A DNA stretch of 64,000 bases from Devosia limi DSM 17137 (GCF_900128975.1 NZ_FQVC01000006.1:1-64000); one strand, 5' to 3'; positions 1-9,372 are shown, numbered from the stretch's first letter. Program-made: numbers and translations. Notes: a model not told the origin generated them from the letters alone.

Positions 1-142
1 CAAGCCTGGCCAGGCGCCGCGCCAGATCAGCCAGCTCGCCGGGGCTAGTGCCGCAGCGCAGATGCGTGCCGGCTGGATGGATGTGGATGTCCAGATGGGC
101 TTTGGAAACGTCGATGCCGACGAAGCCGGAGTGTACTAACAT
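1..142 (-). CDS. IS110-family transposase, N-terminal part (runs off window)
   Basis: The reverse strand reads 47 codons from an ATG at 142 to the window edge, beginning MLVHSGFVGIDVSKAHLDIH. The G-I-D-V-S-K block is the first acidic motif (first D of the DEDD RuvC-like nuclease) that opens IS110-family transposases. These enzymes cut and join DNA to move an insertion sequence and are related to RuvC; many work with a structured RNA encoded at the element end. Only the first ~47 of about 320-400 residues are in the window, so it cannot be said whether the gene is intact. The upstream side (143 onward) should hold the element's end. Family call is firm; subfamily is not. Confidence 0.8.
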   Translation of the reverse strand, partial: MLVHSGFVGIDVSKAHLDIHIHPAGTHLRCGTSPGELADLARRLARL

Positions 143-267
143 GGCCTTGCTCCCAGGCTTGTGGTGCGGGCGAGAGCCCAATCAACCGTTCGGGGTCAAA
201 GGGAGCAGGCAGGGCCTTGCTTGACCGCGGCTGTCAAAAACCAGCCCGTAAAGACGGCCTCCTGCCT

Positions 268-299
268 GCATCAGCCGGGATGCGCATCCCGGCTGATGC
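268..299. repeat. Perfect 32-bp palindrome
   Basis: The half-site GCATCAGCCGGGATGC is followed directly by its exact reverse complement, with no spacer, centred between 283 and 284. On a transcript it could fold as a hairpin only with an opened central loop, and no T-run follows on either side, so it is not a normal intrinsic terminator. It lies about 125 bases upstream of the transposase start. Confidence 0.75.
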
Positions 300-365
300 G
301 CCAAGTAAACCATATTCCCTCCACACAAGCCCGCGGGCAGCCCGAAGATGGTATCGAGGCAAGAA

Positions 366-391
366 TGGATTCCCGCCTGCGCGGGAATGAC
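366..391. repeat. REP-like inverted repeat
   Basis: The arms TTCCCGC and GCGGGAA flank a short centre, within the context GGATTCCCGCCTGCGCGGGA. This type of short GC-rich palindrome is widespread between genes in proteobacteria. Single copy here; a differently arranged pair is found at 7286-7362. Confidence 0.55.
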
Positions 392-471
392 TCCGTGTCT
401 GGCTGAGCTATCGTGCCTGGCTAGCCATCGCGGTTTGGCATGGGCCGTGTGCCTTGTCACACGCCCGCCCC

Positions 472-1383
472 CTAAGGCGCAGGCACATAAGTCTCGCTGC
501 ACAGCGCGATAAAGCTCTTCATCGCCGCCGATTGCGGGCTGGACTTGCGCCGCGCCACCAGCAATTGCCGCAATGCCCAGGGCTCGGCCAGCGGCGCACA
601 GACCAGGTCCGTCCCTGCCAGCAAATGCAGGCTGGTGGAGCGCAGGAACCCGATGCCAAACCCGGCCTCGACCATGCGCACCAGCGCCGGGAAGCTCTCG
701 ACCCGCACGCTTTCGCCCAGGGGCCGTCCGGCGCGCTTGGCGGCTTCGCTCAGCAGGCGGTCGAGCGAGCCGGCCTGATGGATGCCGACGATTTCGTGGC
801 CGATCACCTTGTCGAAGGCGATGTCCTGGCGCGGCAGGATCTGGGCGGCCAGCGGATGATCGGGCGGCGCCAGCACCCAGACGCGATCATCCTCGAAGGG
901 TTTGATCTCGAAGCGGGCGAAATCGTAATTGTCGGAAACAATGGCGATATCGGCCCGGCCCTCGTCCAGCGCCAGCAACCCCCTGGCCGCGCTCATTTCC
1001 TGGATGTCCAGTGCGATGGCCGGATGCTTGCCGGCAAAGCGGGCCAGCAGTTCGGGCAACCGGCCGGTCAGGGCCGAACTGGTGCAGGCCAGCCGCAGGC
1101 TGCCACGCTGGCCGGTGGCGAAATCGGCCATCACCGCATCGAGATCGGCAATGGCCCGCAAGACGCTGCGGCACCCCTCGGCATAGGCGTCGCCGGCGGC
1201 GGTCAGGCGCACGCCCTGCGCCGAGCGGTCGAACAGCACGACGCCCAGCCGGCTCTCCAGATCGGATACCCGGCGGCTGACCGCCGAGGAGGCGATCCCC
1301 TCGCGCTCGGCGGCGCGACCAATGGAGCCGGTATCGGCCAAAAGCAGAATCAAGCGTGCGGTGACGCTGTCGAACGGATGCAT
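472..1383 (-). CDS. LysR-family transcriptional regulator
   Basis: 303 aa from an ATG at 1383 (MHPFDSVTARLILLLADTGS). Residues about 1-60 form the LysR winged helix-turn-helix (GSIGRAAEREGIASSAVSRR, then VSDLESRLGVVLFDRS), and the rest is a periplasmic-binding-like effector domain (LRLACTSSALTGRLPELLAR onward). Length is typical of the family. The open frame extends further upstream to 1590, but that part would run inside the neighbouring gene and has no LysR similarity. It lies 41 bases downstream of, and on the same strand as, a TauE/SafE exporter, so it may control that exporter or an outside target. The ligand cannot be told from sequence. Confidence 0.9.
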   Translation of the reverse strand: MHPFDSVTARLILLLADTGSIGRAAEREGIASSAVSRRVSDLESRLGVVLFDRSAQGVRLTAAGDAYAEGCRSVLRAIADLDAVMADFATGQRGSLRLACTSSALTGRLPELLARFAGKHPAIALDIQEMSAARGLLALDEGRADIAIVSDNYDFARFEIKPFEDDRVWVLAPPDHPLAAQILPRQDIAFDKVIGHEIVGIHQAGSLDRLLSEAAKRAGRPLGESVRVESFPALVRMVEAGFGIGFLRSTSLHLLAGTDLVCAPLAEPWALRQLLVARRKSSPQSAAMKSFIALCSETYVPAP

Positions 1384-1424
1384 GCCATCTCCCCAGATGG
1401 CGGCACCATAGCCACTCATCGCGC

Positions 1425-2162
1425 CTAGATCACCAAGGAGATACCGCGTGCGAGGTAAAAAATGCCAATCGCGGTGACAATCCAGCGGGTCCAGCGGCGG
1501 AAATTGGCGTCGGTCAGCCGCTGCAGGATCCAGTGTCCGGCGCTGGTGCCGGCAATGGCGAAGGGTGCAGCCAGCGCCACCGCCGCCCATTCATTGGCCG
1601 ACAGCACCATGGCCGCGCCCCAATAGAACACCACCTTGGCCGCATGCGAGATCACCTGCGCCGCCGCCTTGGTGGCAATCACCTTGCGCCGGTCCATCTG
1701 GGTGCGGATGAAGAAGATGTCGATGGTCGGCCCCGAAACGCCCACCGCCAGGTTGAGCCCGCCCCCCACAAGGCCGCAGACAAAGGCATGGTGGGGCTTG
1801 CTGGCATCGAGCGCCAGCCAGTCCTTGGGAATCCAGACCAGGATCGGCATCAGGCCGATGGCGATGCAGACCGTCGCCAGGTCGGGCGTATAGCGCAGCA
1901 GGTAGAGCAGCACCCCGGCGACGACCAGGCCCATGCAGATGATGCCGAGAATGCGCCAGTCGATATAGTCGCGCGATAGCCAGGCGCGTGAGCCATTGGC
2001 GATGATCTGGATGGCGCCCTGCACCGCGATGGCGGTCCCCACCGGCAGGATCACCAGCAGCAGCGCCAGCAGGATCAGCCCGCCAGCCATGCCGAAAATG
2101 CCCGAAATTGTCGATGTCGCGAATACCGCCACCAGCATGGCGGCGCCGACCCAGATACTCAT
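1425..2162 (-). CDS. TauE/SafE-family membrane transporter
   Basis: 245 aa, strongly hydrophobic, with about eight predicted membrane segments. The N-terminal stretch with GIFGMAGGLILLALLLVILP and the later VGGGLNLAVGVSGPTIDIFF are the two repeated Gly-rich motifs of the TauE/SafE (sulfite or sulfoacetate exporter, DUF81) family. Members move anions such as sulfite, sulfonates or organic acids across the inner membrane; the substrate here is unknown. It is followed on the same strand by the LysR gene, an arrangement compatible with co-transcription. Confidence 0.85.
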   Translation of the reverse strand: MSIWVGAAMLVAVFATSTISGIFGMAGGLILLALLLVILPVGTAIAVQGAIQIIANGSRAWLSRDYIDWRILGIICMGLVVAGVLLYLLRYTPDLATVCIAIGLMPILVWIPKDWLALDASKPHHAFVCGLVGGGLNLAVGVSGPTIDIFFIRTQMDRRKVIATKAAAQVISHAAKVVFYWGAAMVLSANEWAAVALAAPFAIAGTSAGHWILQRLTDANFRRWTRWIVTAIGIFYLARGISLVI

Positions 2163-2251
2163 GGTTCGTCCTCAATCCCCATTGCGCTTGTGCGCCAACG
2201 CGGCGGACGCCGCCAGTGTGGATCCGGCATGAGGGGTTGCCGGGAACGAGA

Positions 2252-2278
2252 GTGCCCGCGGATCGTCGCCGCGGGCAC
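2252..2278 (-). terminator. GC-rich hairpin after the ABC exporter operon
   Basis: Arms GTGCCCGCGG (2252-2261) and CCGCGGGCAC (2269-2278) are perfect complements with a 7-base loop. It lies 22 bases past the stop of the second ABC gene. On the minus strand the hairpin is followed by TCTCGTTCCC, a poor T-run, so terminator function is plausible but not certain. Confidence 0.5.
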
Positions 2279-2299
2279 CTTGCATTCAGCGCCCCTGCA

Positions 2300-4198
2300 T
2301 CAGGTCGAGGCGGCCCTGGGCCCGCCCGCCGCCACCAGCTCGTCGGGGATATCGTCGAACGAGGCATAGTTCATGTTGTAGAGCCGCGCATATAGCCCAT
2401 CGAGGGCCATCAGTTCGTCATGGTTGCCGTTTTCGATCAGCTCGCCATTCTGCAGCACGATGATGCGATCGGCGCCGCGAATGGTGGCGAGCCGGTGGGC
2501 GATGACCATGCCGGTGCGCCCCTCGAGCAGGGTCAGCAGCGCCTTCTGGATCTGCCGTTCCGTATAGCTGTCGATATTGGCCGTGGCTTCGTCCAGCACC
2601 AGGATCTTGGCGTCGGCCACCAGTGCCCGGGCAAAGCTGAGCAATTGCCGTTGCCCCAGCGACAGGTTGGAACCGCGCTGTTCCAGCACGCTGTCATAGC
2701 CGCCCGGCAGGCGCTCGATGAAGTCATGCGCGCCCACGGCCCTCGCCGCCGCGATGACGTCTTCGCGGGTCGCCGAGGCCTTGTTGTAGCGGATGTTGTC
2801 AAAGATCGAGCCGGTGAACAGGAAGGGCTCCTGCAGCACCATGGCCACCTGCTCGCCGAGCGATTCCTGGGTGACGTCGCGCACGTCATGCCCGCCGACC
2901 ATCACCGCGCCGCCCTGCACCTCATAGAACCGGTGCACCAGCGACATGGCCGACGTCTTGCCCGAGCCGGTCGGCCCGACCAGCGCGACGGTTTCGCCCG
3001 GCTTGACGGTAAAGCTCACATTCCTGAGCACCGGCCGGTCGGCGCTATAGCCGAACACCACGTCGCGGAACTCGACCGAGCCGTCCATGTCCCGGGTCAG
3101 CGTCACCGCATCGGGCTTGTCATTGATGGTGGCGGGAATATCGAGCACATCGGTGATGCGGCGGCCCGAGGTCATGGCGCGCTGCATGATCGAATACTGC
3201 ATGGTCAGCGAGCGGATCGGATCGAAGAAGCGCTGGATATAGAACAGGAAGGCGACGATGACGCCGATCTGCAGCCCGCCATTGAGCACCAGCGAACCGC
3301 CGACCACCACGACGATGGCCATGGCCATGCCGGTGAGGGTATCGACGATGGGCACCATGACCTGCGCATAGCGCGAGCCGGTGAGCTGGGTGCGCAGATT
3401 GGCATAGGCCTTGTCGTCATAGAGGTCGAAATTGACCTTCTGGCGATCCAGGTTCTGCACGGTGCGCACGCCGTTGATGCCCTCGGCCATGGCGCCATTG
3501 GTGATCGAATTGGATTCGTGCGCCGCCCAGAAGGCGCGCTTGGCCGGCGGCAGCCAGAAGATGCGCACCACGAACAGGATCGGCATGGTCGAGAGCGTCA
3601 GCAGGCCCAGCCGGAAATCCAGGGTCAGCAGCACCACGACAATGCCGAACAGCAGCACCACGTCGCCAACCGAAATAACCGAGGTTTCCAGGAATTCCTG
3701 CATGGAATTGACGTCGCCCTGCAGCCGGCTCATCAGCCGGCCGACTTCGGTCTTGTCCATGAAGCTCAGCGACACCCGCTGCAGCTGGGCAAACATCGCC
3801 CGGCGCATGTCGAACAGCACGTTCTCGGCCACCTGGCCGACCTGGCTTTCCTGCACCCAGGACGCGGCATAATTGATCGCCACCACCACGGCAAAGGCCG
3901 CGACGGCCCAGAGCAGGTTGGTGGCATCGCCACCCTGCACCATGCCCCGGTCGATGGCGAAGCCGATGATCAGTGGAATGGCCAATTGTGTCGCCGTGAA
4001 TACCAGCACGGCGGCTACCGACAGGTAGATCTTCATGCGGTAGGGCCGCACAAAGGCCCAGATGCGGCGCACGGTCTTGGGGTCATAGGCCTTGCCGAAG
4101 ACTTCCTCTTCGATGCGATGGCTGCCGACACTGGCGCGGGGCGGGCGCTGGCCCGGGAATGCGGCGACGTCGCTGTCGTTGTCTTCGATCACGCTCAT
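2300..4198 (-). CDS. ABC exporter half-transporter, catalytic-Glu subunit
   Basis: 632 aa. An N-terminal six-helix exporter membrane domain (about residues 45-340) is followed by a nucleotide-binding domain: Walker A GPTGSGKTSA, Q-loop VLQEPFLF, signature LSLGQRQ, Walker B ILVLDEATANID and H-loop IAHRLAT. The signature is LSLGQ instead of LSGGQ, while the Walker B glutamate is intact. Its start codon overlaps the stop of the upstream half-transporter by four bases (ATGA), so the two are translationally coupled. The complementary defects in the two proteins mark them as partners in one heterodimeric exporter of the BmrCD/LmrCD/TM287-288 type, which usually export drugs, lipids or peptides. The substrate is unknown. 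Confidence 0.93.
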   Translation of the reverse strand: MSVIEDNDSDVAAFPGQRPPRASVGSHRIEEEVFGKAYDPKTVRRIWAFVRPYRMKIYLSVAAVLVFTATQLAIPLIIGFAIDRGMVQGGDATNLLWAVAAFAVVVAINYAASWVQESQVGQVAENVLFDMRRAMFAQLQRVSLSFMDKTEVGRLMSRLQGDVNSMQEFLETSVISVGDVVLLFGIVVVLLTLDFRLGLLTLSTMPILFVVRIFWLPPAKRAFWAAHESNSITNGAMAEGINGVRTVQNLDRQKVNFDLYDDKAYANLRTQLTGSRYAQVMVPIVDTLTGMAMAIVVVVGGSLVLNGGLQIGVIVAFLFYIQRFFDPIRSLTMQYSIMQRAMTSGRRITDVLDIPATINDKPDAVTLTRDMDGSVEFRDVVFGYSADRPVLRNVSFTVKPGETVALVGPTGSGKTSAMSLVHRFYEVQGGAVMVGGHDVRDVTQESLGEQVAMVLQEPFLFTGSIFDNIRYNKASATREDVIAAARAVGAHDFIERLPGGYDSVLEQRGSNLSLGQRQLLSFARALVADAKILVLDEATANIDSYTERQIQKALLTLLEGRTGMVIAHRLATIRGADRIIVLQNGELIENGNHDELMALDGLYARLYNMNYASFDDIPDELVAAGGPRAAST

Positions 4199-6051
4199 CG
4201 GGCGGCGCTCCCCATTTCAAGGTCATCGACGGGGCGGGTCTGCAGGTCGTAAAGCGCCCGATAGCGGCCACCCAGCGCCAGCAGCTCTTCATGGGTGCCG
4301 CGCTCGACGATCTTGCCGCCGTCAAGGAACAGGATCATGTCGGCATGCAGGAGCGAACTCAGCCGGTGCGAGATGACCAGCGTCACCCGGTTGCTGGCAA
4401 AGCGCTTGATGGCGCTGCGGATGCGGTGCTCGGTGCCGGCATCGATGGCGGCGGTCGAGTCGTCGAACACCATCACCGCCGGCTTGAGCACGAGGCTGCG
4501 GGCAATCGACAGACGCTGGCGCTGGCCACCCGACAGCGACACGCCGCGTTCGCCCACCACGGTGTCGTAACCGGCGGGCAGGCCCATGATGTAATTGTGC
4601 AGCTGAGCACTTTCGGCGGCTCTTTCGATCTTGGTCTCCTTGGACCAGGGATCGCCATAGGCAATGTTGTTCTCGATGGTGGTGGTGAACAGGAACGAGT
4701 CCTGCTGCACCACGCCGACAGCTCGCCGCAGCGAGGCGAGCGAGACCGCGCTGACATCCTGCCCGTCAATGGTGATGCGGCCACCGCTGATGTCGTAGAA
4801 ACGCGGGATCAAATGGGCGAGCGTCGACTTGCCGCTGCCCGGCGCGCCGACAATGCCTATCGTCTGGCCGGCCCTGGCCTCGAAGCTGACGCCATCGAGC
4901 GTCGGATATTTGGCGCCCGGATAGGTGAAGCGCACATCCTCGAAATGCAGCGTGCCATCGGTGACCTCGAGGTCGGCAACACCGGGCGCATCCTCGATTT
5001 CCAGCGGCTGGTCGAGAAAGCCATAGAAGCGCTCGCCGCAGGTGGCGGCACGGGCAAACGAATTGACCATCAGGCCCAGCTGGCGCACCGGCATTTGCAG
5101 GATGGTCATGAAGGTCAGGAACGAGGCGAGTGTGCCGACGCTCATGTCCCCGGCCATCACCTTGTTGCCGCCCACCCACAGCACCAGCCCCATCGCCACG
5201 AAGAACGAGAAGGTCATGATGCTGGTATTGCGCACGCGCACCTGCACGCGCTCATGGGCCAGGTCCAGCGCCGCCCTGGAGGCGGCGTCGAACTTGCCCA
5301 GCTCGAAATTCTGCGCCGAAAACGCCCGGACCACGCGGATGCCGCCGAGATTTTCTTCCATCACCCGGGTCAACGCCGAGAGCTTTTCCTGCAGCACCAG
5401 CCAGGTGGCGCGCAGCGTCAACTGGGCGACCGAGGAGCGCCAGGCGACAAAGGGCACAAAGCTCAGTGCCAGCAGGCCCAGCACCATATCGGTGCTCAGC
5501 AGCATATAGGCGCCGACCCCGATCAGCACCGTCAGCAGGATGGTGCGAATGAAGCCGGTGGAAAAGAACATGCGCAGCCCGTCCAGGTCGAGCAGGCCCA
5601 GCGTGATCAGGTCACCGCTATGGACCCTGTCATGATAGGAATAGGACAGGCGCTGCACCTTGTCGTAAAAGGCCAGGCGCAATTCATAGCCGACATGGTG
5701 GCCCACCGATTCCGAATAATAGTTCTGCAGCAGGGTGAAAAACCCGCGCGCCACCGAGACCGCCAGCAGGCTCATCGCGGTCCAGAACAGCGCCTGTTCG
5801 GCGCCCTCGCCCGCCGTGGTCAGAATGCCTTGCGCCTGATCCACCGCATGGCCGAGCAGGCGCGGAATCAGCAGCTGCAGCACCGCCGCAATGACCGTCG
5901 CGCCAATCGCGGCAGCGGCCTGCCAGGGATGGCGGAATGAATAGAGGGTAATCCGGGTCAGCGGCCCATGGTTCCTGCCCGCATGAGCGGCAGCCACATG
6001 CGCGCGCGCATCACCGCGTGATCGGACGCGGCCAGGCTTATCGGTGGTCAA
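4195..6051 (-). CDS. ABC exporter half-transporter, degenerate-site subunit
   Basis: 618 aa. Membrane domain about residues 35-320, then a nucleotide-binding domain with Walker A GAPGSGKSTL, Q-loop VQQDSFLF, a perfect LSGGQRQ signature, Walker B VMVFDDSTAAID and H-loop ISHRLSS. The catalytic glutamate after Walker B is replaced by Asp (DD instead of DE), the mark of the degenerate ATP site in heterodimeric exporters. First gene of a two-gene operon, overlapping its partner by four bases. The start used is TTG at 6051; a Pribnow-like TATTAT lies just upstream on this strand. N-terminal residues 1-30 are hydrophilic and poorly conserved, so a slightly later start is possible. Confidence 0.92.
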   Translation of the reverse strand: MTTDKPGRVRSRGDARAHVAAAHAGRNHGPLTRITLYSFRHPWQAAAAIGATVIAAVLQLLIPRLLGHAVDQAQGILTTAGEGAEQALFWTAMSLLAVSVARGFFTLLQNYYSESVGHHVGYELRLAFYDKVQRLSYSYHDRVHSGDLITLGLLDLDGLRMFFSTGFIRTILLTVLIGVGAYMLLSTDMVLGLLALSFVPFVAWRSSVAQLTLRATWLVLQEKLSALTRVMEENLGGIRVVRAFSAQNFELGKFDAASRAALDLAHERVQVRVRNTSIMTFSFFVAMGLVLWVGGNKVMAGDMSVGTLASFLTFMTILQMPVRQLGLMVNSFARAATCGERFYGFLDQPLEIEDAPGVADLEVTDGTLHFEDVRFTYPGAKYPTLDGVSFEARAGQTIGIVGAPGSGKSTLAHLIPRFYDISGGRITIDGQDVSAVSLASLRRAVGVVQQDSFLFTTTIENNIAYGDPWSKETKIERAAESAQLHNYIMGLPAGYDTVVGERGVSLSGGQRQRLSIARSLVLKPAVMVFDDSTAAIDAGTEHRIRSAIKRFASNRVTLVISHRLSSLLHADMILFLDGGKIVERGTHEELLALGGRYRALYDLQTRPVDDLEMGSAAR

Positions 6052-6228
6052 GGAAGTATCCAGACTTCAATATAATAGGGGGCGCCCAAACAGGGAAAGC
6101 AGACAACCGGAAACCCGGTTCGGGCAAATCAACTCGCCATGGCATTCAATGCCCATTCGAACTGCCATTCAAGACGGTTTTCCGCAAAAAGCGCAAATCG
6201 CGCACCGTTTTGCCCCGTCACGGGACTG

Positions 6229-7218
6229 TCACTCGGGCAGCGGGGCCTCGGGGTAGATCAGGGCCGAACACAGCCGGTTCTGCGCATCCAGCTTTGCCTG
6301 TTCGTCGGCACTGACCCGGCCGGTATAGATGGCATTCCAGAGGTCGTTTTCCTGCACGCCTTCGAGCCCGCACTGGCAATAGGTGACGCATAGATTGGCC
6401 GGCGTGCCGCCCTCGGTACAGGTCTGCTGGCAGGAGCCGAGAAACTCGCCATTGCGGCTGGCAATCTCGGGCTGCAGCCATAGCGCAAATGGATAGAGCA
6501 CGCCGAGCAGCAGCGGCTGGTGCACCAGATAGATGACGAGGCTCCAGCGCCCGGCCAGCGCCAGGCTGCGCAGGATCGGGCCCCGCGCCGTGATCGTCGC
6601 CAGCCGCTCGGCCAGCGATGAGGCCAGGATCAGGCGCGTCGCCAGCACGCCAAGCAGCACCACGCCAAACCAGGGAAACACCGGGACCAGATCATTGGCC
6701 GGCGGCGGCACCACCCAGAAGCCGATCCAGGACCAGACCTTGTGGTCAAACATCGGGTCGGAATAGACCAGCGGCAGGCCGATAAAGATCGCAGCGACAG
6801 CAACAACCAGCCAGAGCGGCGCGCGCAGGAAGGGCAGCGCCATCAGGCTGAACAGCGCGATGGCATGCAGCACGCCGAAATAGACGAAGCTATCGGGGAA
6901 GGCGAAAAACGTGGCCACGGTAATGGCCAGCGCCCCGGTTGCGACCATGGCAAAGCGCTTCCAGAAGGCGCGCCAGCGAATGGCTCGCCCATGTCCCAGC
7001 ACAAGACCAACGCCCACCAGCAACAGGAAGCTGGCCAGCAAGGTCCGGGCAAAGGCGACCCAGCCGGGGTCATAGCCGACATCGACGGGAAAGAAGCGCA
7101 GATAGCTCAGATCCCAGAAGAAGTGGTAGACCACCATGCCCACAATGGCGACACCACGCGCGATATCGACAATGGCAAAGCGGGGAGGTTTTGGCGTAGT
7201 TGCGTCAGCGTTAGTCAT
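6229..7218 (-). CDS. DUF1624 / heparan-alpha-glucosaminide acetyltransferase-like membrane protein
   Basis: 329 aa with about eight membrane segments. The N-terminus FAIVDIARGVAIVGMVVYHF has the R-G-(x)n-H pattern of the DUF1624/HGSNAT_cat family, membrane proteins thought to transfer acyl groups across the inner membrane. The last 70 residues leave the membrane and hold a Cys-rich patch (C at FLGSCQQTC, then NLCVTYCQCG), which would form disulfides if periplasmic. Family function is inferred; no substrate is known. It is a single gene, separated from the ABC operon start by 177 bases and from recQ by a repeat-containing gap. Confidence 0.8.
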   Translation of the reverse strand: MTNADATTPKPPRFAIVDIARGVAIVGMVVYHFFWDLSYLRFFPVDVGYDPGWVAFARTLLASFLLLVGVGLVLGHGRAIRWRAFWKRFAMVATGALAITVATFFAFPDSFVYFGVLHAIALFSLMALPFLRAPLWLVVAVAAIFIGLPLVYSDPMFDHKVWSWIGFWVVPPPANDLVPVFPWFGVVLLGVLATRLILASSLAERLATITARGPILRSLALAGRWSLVIYLVHQPLLLGVLYPFALWLQPEIASRNGEFLGSCQQTCTEGGTPANLCVTYCQCGLEGVQENDLWNAIYTGRVSADEQAKLDAQNRLCSALIYPEAPLPE

Positions 7219-7285
7219 TCCAAAGCCCCCTCACCCAAGTGCCTACCGCTGGAGCGTAGGCCACAATGCCACCCAACCCACCAGC

Positions 7286-7362
7286 CGTCATCCCGGCGAA
7301 AGCCGGGATCCAGTTTTCTTCCCGCACCCCCAAACTGGACCCCGGCATCAGTCGGGGTGACG
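7286..7362. repeat. Inverted pair of REP-like elements
   Basis: A 31-base unit at 7286-7316 (beginning CGTCATCCCGGC) is repeated in inverted and slightly diverged form at 7332-7362 (ending GGGGTGACG), with 15 bases between them. Each unit has its own internal stem (CCCGGC with GCCGGG in the left unit). The pair sits between the recQ stop and the DUF1624 start. The layout resembles bacterial REP/BIME elements; no transposase-like gene is beside it. Confidence 0.7.
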
Positions 7363-7417
7363 CCGGGGTGGTCGACACGTCCGTAGCAACTCCCGCCCTA
7401 AAAACGAAAGCAGCGCT

Positions 7418-9253
7418 CTAATCCGCCTGCCGCTCCAGCACCGCCAGAAACGCATCGCCGTAACGCTCCAGCTTGGCCTGACCGATTCCGGGAATGCTCA
7501 ACAGGTCATGCAATTGCCGCGGCCGGGCCAGCGCCATGGCGCGCAGGGTGGCGTCCTGGAACACCACATAGGGCGGCACGCCCTGTTCCTTGGCAATGCG
7601 CAGCCGTTCGGCGCGCAGCGCATTGAACACGGTCATCGCCGGCTCGGCCAATTGCACCGCGCCGGCCAATTGGCGGCGCACATCGGCAGATTTTTTCGGC
7701 CGGTCCTTGCGCAGGATCACCGTCTGCTCGCGCTTGAACACCGCATGGGCGCCCTGCCCCAGCGTCAGCGCGCCATGGGCCGCGTGATCGACCACCACCA
7801 GCCCGGACGCCGTCAGCTGCCGCAGCACCGATTGCCAGACCCGCGCGTCGAGATCCTTGCCCTGGCCGAACACGGCCTGCTTGTCATGGCCGAAGCGCTC
7901 GACCTTTTCGGTCACCTTGCCCATCAGCACATCGATGACATGGGCAGCGCCAAAGCGCTGGCCGGTCCGGTAGATCGCCGCCATCGCCTTGATCGCCGCC
8001 TCGGTGCCGTCCCAGCTTTCCACCGGCGAGCGGCAGGTATCGCAATTGCCGCAATCGCCGGCATAGTCCTCGCCGAAATGCGCCAGGATCGCCTTGCGGC
8101 GGCAACCGGCGGTTTCGCAGACGCCGAGCAGAGCATTGAGCTTGCGGTTTTCCAGCCGCTTGATCTCGTCGGGCGCATTGCCTTCGTCGATCATGCGGCG
8201 GCGCTGCACCACATCGGCCATGCCATAGCTCATCCAGGCATCGGCCGGCGCGCCATCGCGACCAGCGCGGCCGGTCTCCTGGTAATAGGCCTCGATCGAG
8301 GCCGGCAGGTCCATATGGGCGACATAGCGCACGTCGGGCTTGTCGATGCCCATGCCAAACGCCACCGTCGCCACGAGGCAGACGTCTTCTTCCTTGAGGA
8401 AGATGTCCTGATGCGCATTGCGGCGGGCGGCATCCATGCCGGCGTGATAGGGCAGTGCGCGGATGCCCTTGGCCGACAGCCATTCGGCGGTGTCCTCGAC
8501 CTTGGCGCGGCTCAGGCAATAGACGATGCCGCTATTGCCCTTGTGCCCGGCAAGGAAAGTCAGCAGCTGCTCGCGGGCCTTGTCGCGCTCGATGATGGCA
8601 TAGGAAATATTGGGGCGGTCGAAACTGGTCGAGAAGACCTCGGCGCCTTCCAGCCCCAGCCGCTCGATAATATCCTGTCGCGTCGTCGGATCGGCGGTTG
8701 CCGTCAGCGCAATGCGCGGCACGCCGGGGAACAGTTCGGTCAGTTGCGCCAGGTCACGATATTCCGGGCGGAAATCGTGGCCCCATTGGCTCACGCAATG
8801 GGCCTCGTCAATGGCGAACAGCGCGATATCGAGCCCTTCGACCATGTTGCGGAAGCCCTGCGTCGCCACGCGTTCGGGCGCCACATAGAGCAGGTCCAGT
8901 TCGCCATTGCGCAATTGCCGGCGCACATCGCTGGATTCTTCGGGCGTCAGCGACGAATTGAGCGCGGCGGCGGCAACGCCGGCCTGGCGCAGCGCCTCGA
9001 CCTGGTCGCGCATCAAGGCAATCAGCGGCGAAATGACAATGCCGACACCGGGACGGCAGATGGCGGGGATCTGGTAGCAGGCCGATTTACCGGCGCCGGT
9101 GGGGAACAGCACAACCGCATCGCCGCCATTGGTGACATGATGGATCACATCGCCCTGCAGGCCGCGGAAAGACTTGTGGCCGAAGACATCGCGCAGCACG
9201 GCTTCGGGCTCGCGGGGCGTCGGCGAAACTGCCATCGTCCCGAATTGTGCCAT
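7418..9253 (-). CDS. recQ: ATP-dependent DNA helicase RecQ
   Basis: 611 aa from an ATG at 9253, preceded by AGGATTTTGGC as ribosome site; an upstream in-frame extension to 9337 is not RecQ-like. Walker A TGAGKS (residues 52-57), DEAH box (149-152), motifs for the second RecA lobe ([16 protein letters not shown], then [10 protein letters not shown]), a four-Cys zinc-binding region (CETAGC...CGNCDTC), a winged-helix RQC region and a C-terminal HRDC domain ([19 protein letters not shown]). This is the full RecQ architecture at normal length. It unwinds DNA 3' to 5' and acts in RecF-pathway recombination and stalled-fork repair. Single gene. Confidence 0.97.
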   Translation of the reverse strand: MAQFGTMAVSPTPREPEAVLRDVFGHKSFRGLQGDVIHHVTNGGDAVVLFPTGAGKSACYQIPAICRPGVGIVISPLIALMRDQVEALRQAGVAAAALNSSLTPEESSDVRRQLRNGELDLLYVAPERVATQGFRNMVEGLDIALFAIDEAHCVSQWGHDFRPEYRDLAQLTELFPGVPRIALTATADPTTRQDIIERLGLEGAEVFSTSFDRPNISYAIIERDKAREQLLTFLAGHKGNSGIVYCLSRAKVEDTAEWLSAKGIRALPYHAGMDAARRNAHQDIFLKEEDVCLVATVAFGMGIDKPDVRYVAHMDLPASIEAYYQETGRAGRDGAPADAWMSYGMADVVQRRRMIDEGNAPDEIKRLENRKLNALLGVCETAGCRRKAILAHFGEDYAGDCGNCDTCRSPVESWDGTEAAIKAMAAIYRTGQRFGAAHVIDVLMGKVTEKVERFGHDKQAVFGQGKDLDARVWQSVLRQLTASGLVVVDHAAHGALTLGQGAHAVFKREQTVILRKDRPKKSADVRRQLAGAVQLAEPAMTVFNALRAERLRIAKEQGVPPYVVFQDATLRAMALARPRQLHDLLSIPGIGQAKLERYGDAFLAVLERQAD

Positions 9254-9372
9254 GCCAAAATCCTGCCGTCGCCCGGCGCCGAATCCGGCACCCTCACCCG
9301 CCCCTTGGACCATAGGGCGCGGTGAGCCGCAAGGCATGGATGGGTCACGTGTTGCCGCAGTCCAGCAGCTTG

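Larger units (their letters stand above)
143..471. other. Non-coding stretch beside the IS110 element, with palindromes
   Basis: About 330 bases between the transposase start and the LysR stop. Short overlapping open frames exist on both strands but none has a ribosome site or a recognisable product. The stretch contains a perfect 32-base palindrome (268-299) and a short REP-like inverted repeat (around 366-391). It probably holds the IS end and repetitive extragenic DNA; no clear target-site duplication could be identified because the other end lies outside the window. Confidence 0.5.

Noticed and set aside
454..1428. Long plus-strand open frame across the LysR gene
   Set aside because: Opposite-strand shadow of the LysR reading frame: no ribosome site, rich in Gln/His/Gly typical of GC-rich antisense frames, and no known domain.
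2420..4252. Plus-strand open frame of about 610 codons over the ABC exporter gene
   Set aside because: Antisense shadow; no family motifs, while the minus-strand frame has complete ABC motifs.
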